64,000 nucleotides of DNA from Anaerobacillus alkalidiazotrophicus (lineage in GTDB: Bacteria > Bacillota > Bacilli > Bacillales_H > Anaerobacillaceae), in assembly GCF_001866055.1 (NCBI RefSeq), contig NZ_MLQS01000017.1, positions 125,500 to 189,499 of the forward strand, given 5' to 3'. The notes under the pieces were generated by a model. The model worked only from the letters and a program-made list of their open reading frames with translations, was not told where the DNA came from and made no database searches. The first letter of the stretch is position 1, and each line of letters begins with the position of its first letter. The position numbers and the translations under genes were made by a program. Below are positions 26,689-33,963 of the stretch, one piece after another.

Positions 26689-26844
26689 TTAAGATGTTGA
26701 ACGTTTATTTTGTTTATTTTCCATTAAGAATAAACCCCTTCTCATTATTTCTTTTCTTAAAATGGCAATGAATTCTGCATCTAGATTTAGTTCCTTAGCT
26801 TTTATATAACTATCCAACAAAAGGCTATCCTTTAATTGATGCAA
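26689..26844 (-). CDS. sda: Sda, checkpoint inhibitor of sporulation kinases
   Basis: A 51-residue peptide starting at TTG, five bases after a perfect AGGAGGTGA. It reads 'MHQLKDSLLLDSYIKAKELN', then 'DAEFIAILRKEIMRRGL', which matches the helical hairpin of Sda (LSDELLIESYxKAxExNL ... FIxxLxxEIxRR). Sda binds KinA/KinB-type kinases and stops sporulation when DNA replication is disturbed. The tail after 'RRGL' is longer and more basic than in B. subtilis (46 residues). It lies 90 bases upstream of a SASP gene on the same strand. Confidence 0.85.
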   Translation of the reverse strand: MHQLKDSLLLDSYIKAKELNLDAEFIAILRKEIMRRGLFLMENKQNKRSTS

Positions 26845-26960
26845 AAAAATCACCTCCTAGATTAACTTACATACATAATTCCCTAAAATAAGAAAAGAAA
26901 ACCTATAATTCGATTCTAATCAAACGTACGTACTAATTAAATAGAGAATTTAAGTTAATG

Positions 26961-27069
26961 AATTTCATAATTGTTTATTTTCGTTACTCTGATACTAAAT
27001 GTTGTTAGATGAAGACCGTTTCCAACAACATTTAGACTTATGTAGCTCCATTTAGGTAATTATGAAATT
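26961..27069 (+). repeat. R4 element (109 bp, nested inverted repeats)
   Basis: Outer ends AATTTCATAATT / AATTATGAAATT; inner stem CTAAATGTTGTT / AACAACATTTAG around the 17-base loop AGATGAAGACCGTTTCC. Two other full copies lie at 43327 and 57815. The outer arms are in the opposite orientation to those copies. No coding capacity; MITE-like. Confidence 0.75.
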
Positions 27070-27188
27070 GACTCAAGTAACATAAGTTTGTATGTTATTT
27101 TTTTACAATTTTTTTGATACGTTTTCGAAAAAAATATAGAATGTGAAAGTATTTTACATAGTTAAAAAGGTTTGGAAATTAGTGTAAT

Positions 27189-27250
27189 CGTTAAATGGAA
27201 AAGTAGCATTTATTACTGGAGCTGGAAAAGGAATAAATAGGTAGAGCTAC
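27189..27250 (+). pseudogene. Remnant of a short-chain dehydrogenase gene
   Basis: TTA AAT GGA AAA GTA GCA TTT ATT ACT GGA GCT GGA AAA GGA ATA reads 'LNGKVAFITGAGKGI', the nucleotide-binding start of an SDR enzyme (TGxxxGIG), and then stops at TAG after two more codons. Nothing else of the gene is seen downstream. A small relic. Confidence 0.6.
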
Positions 27251-27349
27251 GGCCGACTGAAATCATCAAAAACCATGATGTAATCGGCGGTACTTTGGTC
27301 AACAAATCCATAAATCTGGTACTCATAAACGTAGTTAATTTATGGCGAG

Positions 27350-27388
27350 GAAAAAAGCACATTCAACTTCGAATGTGCTTTATTTTTT
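27350..27388 (+). terminator. Terminator left beside the SDR relic
   Basis: AAAGCACATTC-AACTTC-GAATGTGCTTT followed by ATTTTTT. It now has no intact gene in front of it on this strand. On the minus strand it could also serve the peptide gene to its right. Confidence 0.75.
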
Positions 27389-27427
27389 AAAATTCTTAAA
27401 GTGAGAGGCTTTTGATTAAGACCACTT

Positions 27428-27586
27428 TTAACAATTGTTGTTATTTTTACAATTTGTTAAATCCTGAGCATCGTTTTCATTAGAAAATTCAGTATTTACA
27501 TCATCAATGTTAAGATCGAGATTGTTATCGTTATTATCGTTAACATTATTATTTTGTTTATTGCGATTAAGTTTCTTGTTCGCCAT
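27428..27586 (-). CDS. Asn-rich 52-residue peptide, unknown
   Basis: ATG after a perfect GGAGGTGATATATT. About 20 of 52 residues are Asn ('KQNNNVNDNNDNN' near the start, 'NCKNNNNC' at the end), with two Cys in the last eight residues and a basic start ('MANKKLNRNK'). I know no family. The ribosome site is as strong as that of sda. A spore or coat peptide is a guess. Confidence 0.6.
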   Translation of the reverse strand: MANKKLNRNKQNNNVNDNNDNNLDLNIDDVNTEFSNENDAQDLTNCKNNNNC

Positions 27587-27753
27587 AATATATCACCTCC
27601 CTGAATTAATTTTTCCTTATTTTCGTTATTAATTCTGTAAAGTGCAGACATTTTTTTTGATGTGTCTAACATATGAATTTTTTACTTTCAAATATTAAAT
27701 CTAAAACCAATGGGTAAAATATTAAATTTGCACAAAAATTATTGTTAATTTTA

Positions 27754-27782
27754 TTGACAAACATAATTTATTTCGTTATCCT
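27754..27782 (+). promoter_or_regulatory. Probable promoter of the first M-box transcript
   Basis: TTGACA (27754-27759), a 17-base spacer, then TATCCT; it ends about 15 bases before the M-box. Confidence 0.55.
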
Positions 27783-27797
27783 CAGTTTAGAATTAAA

Positions 27798-27955
27798 TAC
27801 CTCGTTAGGTGAGGCTCCTGTGTTGGAGAAATGCTGCTGCCCAAAAACGTCGAAAGACGCCAATGGGTCAACAGAAACCATCGACATAAGGTGGTTTTTA
27901 ATGTAGCTGGATTTAAATCCTATGCCACACAGTGCTAAAGCTCTACGAATGGAGG
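27798..27955 (+). ncRNA. M-box magnesium riboswitch, first copy
   Basis: It contains the fixed ykoK-leader blocks: CGTTAGGTGAGGCTCCTGT, CTGCTGCCCAAAAACGTCG, AAAGACGCCAATGGGTCAAC, GTAGCTGG, CCTATGCCA, AGTGCTAAAGCTCTACGAA. Magnesium binding compacts this RNA and favours the terminator at 28006. It controls the mgtE gene that starts at 28215. Confidence 0.96.
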
Positions 27956-28005
27956 AAATCAAGATTTTTTGTGTTGCCTTGGGCAATACATATTATTTTG
28001 TCATG

Positions 28006-28040
28006 CAAAAAACACCTTCATTCGTGATGGTGTTTTTTTA
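28006..28040 (+). terminator. M-box-controlled terminator before mgtE
   Basis: AAAAAACACC-TTCATTCGTGAT-GGTGTTTTTTTA, between the riboswitch and the gene. Confidence 0.9.
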
Positions 28041-28066
28041 TGTTTGACTAAAAAGGGGGTGGGGTA

Positions 28067-28201
28067 ATGGATAGTGACTCGAGTAGTAGGATACACAATA
28101 CCATCATCATATTTGATACAAAAGTAACACACACTACTAAAAAGATAATGAGGAATTCCATTACAACATCTCAGATGAAAAGTACGGTGAATTCCTACTA
28201 G
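28067..28201 (+). CDS. Possible leader peptide upstream of mgtE
   Basis: A 44-codon frame starting at ATG just after GGGGGTGGGGTA and ending in TAG, whose last two bases start the mgtE ribosome site (AGGAGGG). The peptide is Thr/Ser-rich ('VTHTTKKIMRNSITTSQM'). An 8-bp inverted pair AGGAATTC ... GAATTCCT brackets its end. The spacing suggests translational coupling or sensing, but chance is possible. Confidence 0.35.
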   Translation: MDSDSSSRIHNTIIIFDTKVTHTTKKIMRNSITTSQMKSTVNSY

Positions 28202-28214
28202 GAGGGAAACCACC

Positions 28215-29585
28215 ATGGTAAGATTAGACCAACAAAATCGTGAGAACTACACGAAACAAATTATTCAAACACTTGTGGATGCGAATCTGACTGATTTTAG
28301 AGAGTTATTTTTTGAATTACATCCAACTGATCAAATTGATTTATTAAATTCCGTTACAAAAAAGCAAAGAAGTGTTATTTATAAATTTGTTAAACCTGAG
28401 GAATTTGCAGAAATATTCCAAGGTTTAGAAGTTGATAAACAAAAACTTTATATTTCTGAATTACAACAAAATTATGCTATTGATGTTATCAATAATATGC
28501 CATATGATGATATCGCTGACTTCTTAGGGGAACTTTCAGAAGCTACAAAAGAACTTTATCTAAGTAAAATGAAAAAAGAAGAAGCTGAAGAGGTTATCCA
28601 ACTATTAAAATATGACGACCAAACAGCCGGTGCAATTATGACAACGGAGTATATATCTGTTTCGTCAACAGATACGGTTGTTAATGTTATGGGACGCTTA
28701 CGATTAGAGGCTCCAGAGGCGGAAACGATTTACTATCTTTATGTTGTCGATGAACAATTAAAATTGGTGGGCGTAGTTTCTTTAAGAGATCTAATTATAG
28801 CTCCTTTAGAACAGAAAATTGAAGAAATAATGCTCACTAGAGTTAGATCAGTGGAGACACATACTGACCAAGAAGAAGTGGCTAGAGTTATGAGAAAGTA
28901 TGACTTTTTAGCCATCCCTGTTACTGCTCAAGGGAAACTTGTTGGGATCGTTACTATTGACGATATCATGGACGTTGTTGAAGAAGAAACAGAAGAAGAT
29001 TTTGGAGAAATTTCAGCGACGCGTGGTTCAATCGATGCCAATATCTCTTCGTTTTCAGCAGCGAAAAAGCGTGCACCTTGGATTATTATGTTAATGTTTT
29101 TAGGTCTTATTACTGCCGGAGTTATAGGTGAATTCGAAGAAACTCTTGAAGCAGTAATCATTCTTGCTGTTTTTATTCCATTAATTATGGATTCAGCTGG
29201 AAATACTGGTACACAAGCTTTAGCTGTTGTGGTACGTGGTTTAGCTTTAGGTTCAGTGGATAATTCCTCTATAGGAAAAATGTTGAAACGTGAATTTGGA
29301 ACTGGTTTATTACTTGGTTTATTTTGTGCGATTACATTATTAATCGTTATTCCTTTCGTTTACCCTGAAGGGGGACTAATTTTAGCAGGAATTGTAGGGG
29401 TGTCATTATTCTTTACGTTAAGCTTTTCAACGATGGTTGGGGCGACTGTTCCTTTAATTATTAGAAAGCTTAATATTGATCCAGCGGTTGCTTCTGGTCC
29501 TTTTATTACAACGATAAATGATATTATGGGCTTAATAATATACTTCTCAATTGCAACAGCCCTTTTAGATTATCTACCTCAATAA
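28215..29585 (+). CDS. mgtE: Magnesium channel/transporter MgtE
   Basis: A 456-residue MgtE. It has the N-terminal superhelical domain (to about 135, with 'ELHPTDQIDLLN'), two CBS domains (about 140-260, 'YDDQTAGAIMTTEYISV' and 'VGIVTIDDIMDVVEEE'), a connecting helix, and five membrane helices bearing 'MDSAGNTGTQALAVVVRGLA' and 'DPAVASGPFITTINDI', the pore motifs. Magnesium bound to the cytoplasmic domain closes the channel. It is controlled by the first M-box. It is close to the mgtE at 30618 and clearly a paralogue. Confidence 0.95.
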   Translation: MVRLDQQNRENYTKQIIQTLVDANLTDFRELFFELHPTDQIDLLNSVTKKQRSVIYKFVKPEEFAEIFQGLEVDKQKLYISELQQNYAIDVINNMPYDDIADFLGELSEATKELYLSKMKKEEAEEVIQLLKYDDQTAGAIMTTEYISVSSTDTVVNVMGRLRLEAPEAETIYYLYVVDEQLKLVGVVSLRDLIIAPLEQKIEEIMLTRVRSVETHTDQEEVARVMRKYDFLAIPVTAQGKLVGIVTIDDIMDVVEEETEEDFGEISATRGSIDANISSFSAAKKRAPWIIMLMFLGLITAGVIGEFEETLEAVIILAVFIPLIMDSAGNTGTQALAVVVRGLALGSVDNSSIGKMLKREFGTGLLLGLFCAITLLIVIPFVYPEGGLILAGIVGVSLFFTLSFSTMVGATVPLIIRKLNIDPAVASGPFITTINDIMGLIIYFSIATALLDYLPQ

Positions 29586-29621
29586 TAAGCTCACTGTCCA
29601 TAAAGTGAGTTGAAAAATAAT

Positions 29622-29780
29622 TGCTTCGTTAGGTGAGGCTCCTGTGTTGGAGATACGCTACTGCCCAGAAATGTCGAGAGACGCCAATGGGTCAACAGAA
29701 ACTATCGACTAAGGTAGTTTTTAATGTAGCTGGAATTTTCCTATGCCACACAGTGCTAAAACTCAACATGGAAGATATGT
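29622..29780 (+). ncRNA. M-box magnesium riboswitch, second copy
   Basis: Same blocks as the first: TTCGTTAGGTGAGGCTCCTGT, CTACTGCCCAGAAATGTCG, GACGCCAATGGGTCAAC, GTAGCTGG, CCTATGCCACA, AGTGCTAAAACTC. It begins only 36 bases after the mgtE stop with no strong terminator between, so it may be reached by read-through as well as by its own promoter. It controls the mgtC-like gene and the second mgtE. Confidence 0.95.
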
Positions 29781-29796
29781 GTATGCTTAATTTTTT

Positions 29797-29830
29797 GGCG
29801 CCTTCTTTTGTTGAAGGTGCCTTTTTCCTT
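29797..29830 (+). terminator. M-box-controlled terminator before the mgtC-like gene
   Basis: GGCGCCTTC-TTTTGTT-GAAGGTGCC followed by TTTTT. Confidence 0.9.
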
Positions 29831-29880
29831 ATTTAGGGTATGCTAACAAATGTTATTAAAGTTAAAAGAGGGTGAAAAAC

Positions 29881-30594
29881 ATGGTTTTTAAAGAAGAAAT
29901 ATTATTGAAGTTATGTATTGCACTTATTTTTGGATTGTTAATTGGTATCGATCGTCAGTTAAAACATAAACCACTTGGCTTAAAAACAAGTATGGTTATT
30001 TGTGTTGCAAGTTGCTTAGTCACGATTGTGTCAATTGAGTCTTTTTATAACTTCTCCTCTCCTACATTTAATGCTATGGACCCGATGCGTTTAGCAGCTC
30101 AAATCGTGAGTGGTGTAGGTTTTTTAGGAGCAGGTGTAATTTTACGTAGACAAAATGATGTGATTTCAGGTTTAACGAGCGCTGCGATGATATGGGCGGC
30201 TTCAGGCTTAGGAATTGCTATTGGTGCAGGATTTTATTTTCCGGCGATGATTGCCGTTTTTCTTTTAATCATAGCCGTAAACCTTTTACCGACTGTAGTT
30301 AAATCACTTGGACCAACTGCATTACGGCAAAGAGATGTTGCGGTACGTATTGTCATGGAGCCAAATTACAGAATGACAGAATTAATTACAGCGATTGAGA
30401 AAAAAAGTGAGGGGTTAAATGAAACTGAAAAGAGTGATCTGAAAATAAGACATCTTAAAATAAAAGATATTGAAAATGGTAATCAACAAATTGATTTAAC
30501 CCTTTCTGCTCCAGAAAAACAATACACAACAGAGATTTATTACTTAATAAAAAAAATCGATTATGTTCTTACCGTTGAAGTTGAGCATTTATAA
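29881..30594 (+). CDS. MgtC/SapB-family membrane protein
   Basis: A 237-residue protein. The N-terminal 150 residues hold four to five helices with the family motifs 'FGLLIGIDRQLKHKPLGLKT' and 'IVSGVGFLGAGVILRR'; a soluble ACT-like C-terminal domain follows. MgtC proteins act in magnesium limitation, in some bacteria by modulating the ATP synthase. The start ATG (29881) follows AGAGGG; a GTG at 29872 lies within that site. Placement behind an M-box and before mgtE supports a magnesium role. Confidence 0.9.
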   Translation: MVFKEEILLKLCIALIFGLLIGIDRQLKHKPLGLKTSMVICVASCLVTIVSIESFYNFSSPTFNAMDPMRLAAQIVSGVGFLGAGVILRRQNDVISGLTSAAMIWAASGLGIAIGAGFYFPAMIAVFLLIIAVNLLPTVVKSLGPTALRQRDVAVRIVMEPNYRMTELITAIEKKSEGLNETEKSDLKIRHLKIKDIENGNQQIDLTLSAPEKQYTTEIYYLIKKIDYVLTVEVEHL

Positions 30595-30617
30595 GTGGAT
30601 GAGGGGAGGTTCTATTC

Positions 30618-31982
30618 ATGAAAAAAATCACTGTGAAAAATAGAGAAGAATTTACGTATTATCTCTTTTTATATTTAAAAAACGAGGATGAAGAAAGATT
30701 TCGTGAGGAGTTTTTAGAATTACATCCAACAGATCAAAATGAAATTTTTAAATTAATGAGCAATGAGAAACGAAAGCGTGTCTATAACTATATAACAGCA
30801 AGGGAATTTGCAGATATTTTTAGTGGGTTACAACATTATGAACAAAAAATGGTATTTAGTGAACTTGAAGATTCATATGCACTTGAGATGTTAAATGAAC
30901 TTCCAGCTGATGAGATTACTGATTTTTTTAGTGAGATACCTGAACATATTTCTCAGTACTTATTAGAGAAAATGGATAAAACAGAAGCAGATAACATTAA
31001 GCATTTATTGTCTTATAAGGAAAATACAGCAGGTTCCTTAATGACAACTGAGTTTGTTACCGTATTACCTTCACAAACGGTTTCGGAAATTATGGAACGT
31101 TTGCGAATGGAAGGAACAGATGCGGAAACCATTTATTACTTATATGTAACTAACGATACAGGAAAATTAATTGGGGTTGTTTCATTACGAGAGCTTATCA
31201 CAGCTTCACTTAATGAAAAGGCTGAGAAAATTATGAAGGAACAATTAATCTCAGTTTCACCACTAGCAGATCAGCAGGAGGTATCAAAAGTTATTAAAGA
31301 TTATGACTTTCTGGCTGTCCCTGTTGTGACTTCTAATGGAAAGATTGTTGGGATTGTTACTGTAGATGATATTTTAGATGTAATTGAGGAAGAAACATCC
31401 GAAGAAATTGGAGAAATTTCTGCAGTAAAAGGAGCGCTTGATCTTGAAGTAAGTTCTATGGAAGCTACCAAAAAACGATTACCTTGGCTAATACTTTTAT
31501 TATTTATTGGCATGTTTACTGCAGGATTAATTAGTAGTTTTGAGTCTACAATTGCAGAAGTAGCTATGTTAGCGGTGTTTATTCCTCTTATTGCTGATAT
31601 GGCGGGAAATACCGGTACACAGTCTTTGGCAGTCGTTGTTCGTGGATTAGCACTCGATAAATTTGATCGAACAAAGGTTTTTCGTCTATTAAAAAGAGAG
31701 AGTCTTACAGGATTGATGATGGGTATTATTTGTGGGATCTTAGTTTCGATTATCGCGTTACTAATACCACAAGGAAATGTCATATTAGGTTTTATCATTG
31801 GAACATCCCTATTTGTAACCATCCTATTTTCAACAATTTCAGGAACAGTTATTCCACTAATTGTTCATAAATTAAAAATTGATCCAGCCGTAGCATCGGG
31901 CCCGTTCATTACAACGATTAACGATTTTATTGGTTTATTGACTTATTTTTCAATTGCAACTACATTATTACATTATTTATAA
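30618..31982 (+). CDS. mgtE: Magnesium channel/transporter MgtE, second copy
   Basis: A 454-residue paralogue of the first MgtE with all domains: N domain ('FLELHPTDQNEIFKLM'), CBS pair ('ENTAGSLMTTEFVTV', 'VGIVTVDDILDVIEEE'), and membrane part with 'ADMAGNTGTQSLAVVVRGLA' and 'DPAVASGPFITTINDF'. It is 23 bases after the mgtC-like gene and in its operon. Two copies under separate M-boxes may give graded uptake. Confidence 0.95.
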   Translation: MKKITVKNREEFTYYLFLYLKNEDEERFREEFLELHPTDQNEIFKLMSNEKRKRVYNYITAREFADIFSGLQHYEQKMVFSELEDSYALEMLNELPADEITDFFSEIPEHISQYLLEKMDKTEADNIKHLLSYKENTAGSLMTTEFVTVLPSQTVSEIMERLRMEGTDAETIYYLYVTNDTGKLIGVVSLRELITASLNEKAEKIMKEQLISVSPLADQQEVSKVIKDYDFLAVPVVTSNGKIVGIVTVDDILDVIEEETSEEIGEISAVKGALDLEVSSMEATKKRLPWLILLLFIGMFTAGLISSFESTIAEVAMLAVFIPLIADMAGNTGTQSLAVVVRGLALDKFDRTKVFRLLKRESLTGLMMGIICGILVSIIALLIPQGNVILGFIIGTSLFVTILFSTISGTVIPLIVHKLKIDPAVASGPFITTINDFIGLLTYFSIATTLLHYL

Positions 31983-32019
31983 ATAAAGATGAGTTGGCCT
32001 AGTAGATTATATTTCACAG

Positions 32020-32063
32020 ACAAACAAATCTAGTTTGGAATGTTATGACTAGATTTGTTTGTT
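32020..32063 (+). terminator. Hairpin closing the magnesium operon
   Basis: ACAAACAAATCTAGT and its exact complement around a 13-base loop. No T-run beyond TTTGTTTGT. Confidence 0.6.
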
Positions 32064-32232
32064 CGCGGAGTTGAAGTAGTATTTGAAAATTATGGAATTT
32101 GAAAAAGATTATTTTAAGCTGTTATTGATATTTATCGTTTTCTAATTCATAATTGTATCATGCTATTATCAATGATTCTAAAGTATTGGATAAAGGTTGT
32201 TTTATAGTGCAACCATTTTAGGGAGACAGGAT

Positions 32233-33399
32233 ATGACTGAAGAAAATATTACTAGAATACACTTAGAAGGTAAGGAATTTATACTTATAGGAACTGCTCA
32301 TGTATCAAAGCAAAGTGCCCAACAAGTGAAGCAAGTGATCGAAACTGAAAAACCAGATGTAGTTTGTGTCGAATTAGATGAACAAAGGTATCAATCCATC
32401 ATAGAGGGTAGTAAGTGGAAGGATATGGATATCTTTAGGGTAATTAAAGAAAAAAAAGCAACATTGCTTTTAATGAATCTAGTTATCTCTTCATTTCAAA
32501 AACGAGTGGCAAAGCAATTCGGAATTAAGCCTGGACAAGAAATGATACAAGGAATTGAATCAGCTAAAGAAGTTGGGGCAAAGTTAGTATTAGCTGATCG
32601 AAATATACAGATAACCTTTTCGCGAATTTGGCATCAAATTGGACTATGGGGAAAAGCGAAGCTTCTCATGCAAATGATCTCAAGTATTTTCAGTAATGAG
32701 AGTATTTCGGAAGAAGAGCTCGAAAAATTAAAATCAGAAGATATGCTTAACTCTATGCTGGATGATTTCACAAAAACATTTCCTAAATTAAAAGTGCCAT
32801 TAATTGATGAGCGCGATCAATTCTTGGCTAAAAAAATTAAAGATGCTCCAGGTAAAAAAGTTGTTGCTGTATTAGGAGCTGCGCATGTTCCTGGTATTAA
32901 AAAAGAAATGAATAAAAACCAGGATTTAGAGGCAATTTCTAAACTGCCACCTAAATCGAAAGTACCTAGGTTCATTGCCTGGGCAATTCCATTACTTATT
33001 ATTGGAATAATCGCATATACGTTTTGGGCTAATCCAACAGCAGGTTTTCAACAAACAGTAAGTTGGATACTATGGAATGGGACGTTCTCAGCAATTGGAG
33101 CAGCGATTGCATTTGGACACCCGCTTGCTATTTTAACTGCATTTGTTATCGCACCATTGAGCTCGTTAAATCCATTAATGGCTGCTGGGTGGTTTTCAGG
33201 AATAGTACAAGCGTATTTTCGTAGGCCGAGTGTAGGTGATTTTGAAACTCTTTCAGAAGATGTATACACAGTGAAAGGCTTTTGGGGGAATAAAGTAACG
33301 CGTATTTTATTAATTGTTGTGCTAACAAATTTAGGGAGTACAATAGGAACTGTCATTGGCGGAGCTGACGTTGTCAGACTGTTCATAGAAAATTTATAA
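32233..33399 (+). CDS. TraB/PrgY-family membrane protein
   Basis: A 388-residue protein. The N-terminal TraB domain has 'ILIGTAHVSKQSAQQVK', 'VVCVELDEQRYQ' and 'VVAVLGAAHVPGIKKEM' (conserved Gx2H and His/Glu motifs of a putative metallohydrolase). The last third has three to four membrane helices. Enterococcal PrgY/TraB dampen peptide pheromone signalling; in Bacillaceae the role is unknown. The start is at the inner ATG (32233) by the family's usual N-terminus; the frame opens at 32197. Confidence 0.85.
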   Translation: MTEENITRIHLEGKEFILIGTAHVSKQSAQQVKQVIETEKPDVVCVELDEQRYQSIIEGSKWKDMDIFRVIKEKKATLLLMNLVISSFQKRVAKQFGIKPGQEMIQGIESAKEVGAKLVLADRNIQITFSRIWHQIGLWGKAKLLMQMISSIFSNESISEEELEKLKSEDMLNSMLDDFTKTFPKLKVPLIDERDQFLAKKIKDAPGKKVVAVLGAAHVPGIKKEMNKNQDLEAISKLPPKSKVPRFIAWAIPLLIIGIIAYTFWANPTAGFQQTVSWILWNGTFSAIGAAIAFGHPLAILTAFVIAPLSSLNPLMAAGWFSGIVQAYFRRPSVGDFETLSEDVYTVKGFWGNKVTRILLIVVLTNLGSTIGTVIGGADVVRLFIENL

Positions 33400-33542
33400 G
33401 TTTTTTAGCTTGTTACGTTACCCTATTGAAAATATTGCCAAGAAAATGGAGATGCTTAGTAAAGTTAACGGGTTCAGTTGAAAGATTTAAGACTTGTTTT
33501 GACACCCATAATGACAAGTTTTTTTAATCAATATTTATTAAG

Positions 33543-33571
33543 AAAAAGGATGGCATTTGCCATCCTTTTTG
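33543..33571 (+). terminator. Terminator
   Basis: AAAAAGGATGGCA-TT-TGCCATCCTTTTT. A second, weaker stem (ACTTGT/ACAAGT with TTTTTTT) lies at 33492-33526. Confidence 0.85.
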
Positions 33572-33579
33572 AAAAGGTA

Positions 33580-33682
33580 AGAATTTAAAAATTTCTAACT
33601 TGGAAACTGACTAGCGCAAGCAGCCTACGAGCTCGGTCACTTCAGTCAAGCAACTGCTCGTGCCCGAGGCGCTTGCGTTTAT
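33580..33682 (+). repeat. R1 dispersed repeat, short copy
   Basis: AATTTCTAACTTGGAAACTG, ACTAGCGCAAGCAGCCTACG, then GCTCGTGCCCGAGGCGCTTGCG: both ends with hardly any middle. Confidence 0.75.
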
Positions 33683-33698
33683 AGAACGTTTACTCGTT

Positions 33699-33886
33699 TT
33701 AACGGACACAGGAGACCCTATTTTACCGATATGATGCATTTTTTCAAGCTATCGGACATGAGGTACGTTATTTCATGAAAATTTACTAAATTAGGTGCTA
33801 ATTTAAGTAAATAGCGTACCTCATGTCCGTTTACCCTTTTAAAATACCCCTTTGTTCACAAATAACGGCTCTCTTGTCCGTTAAAG
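33699..33886 (+). repeat. R3 dispersed repeat
   Basis: Second full copy of the element at 11777; the segment from ATCGGACATGA to CTCTCTTGTCCG is almost unchanged. Confidence 0.7.
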
Positions 33887-33963
33887 TTTAAAAGTTTAAT
33901 ATTAACAACTTCGTTTATTACAGAAAAGCTGCACGTTTGTTTAAGCACAGTTATTTACATTCT

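Noticed and set aside
28001..28216. Minus-strand frame of 71 codons opposite the mgtE leader
   Set aside because: It is a shadow of the leader and terminator, without ribosome site or familiar composition.
31301..31822. Minus-strand frame of 173 codons
   Set aside because: It is a shadow of the second mgtE; similar shadows occur opposite the first mgtE and the DUF1538 genes.
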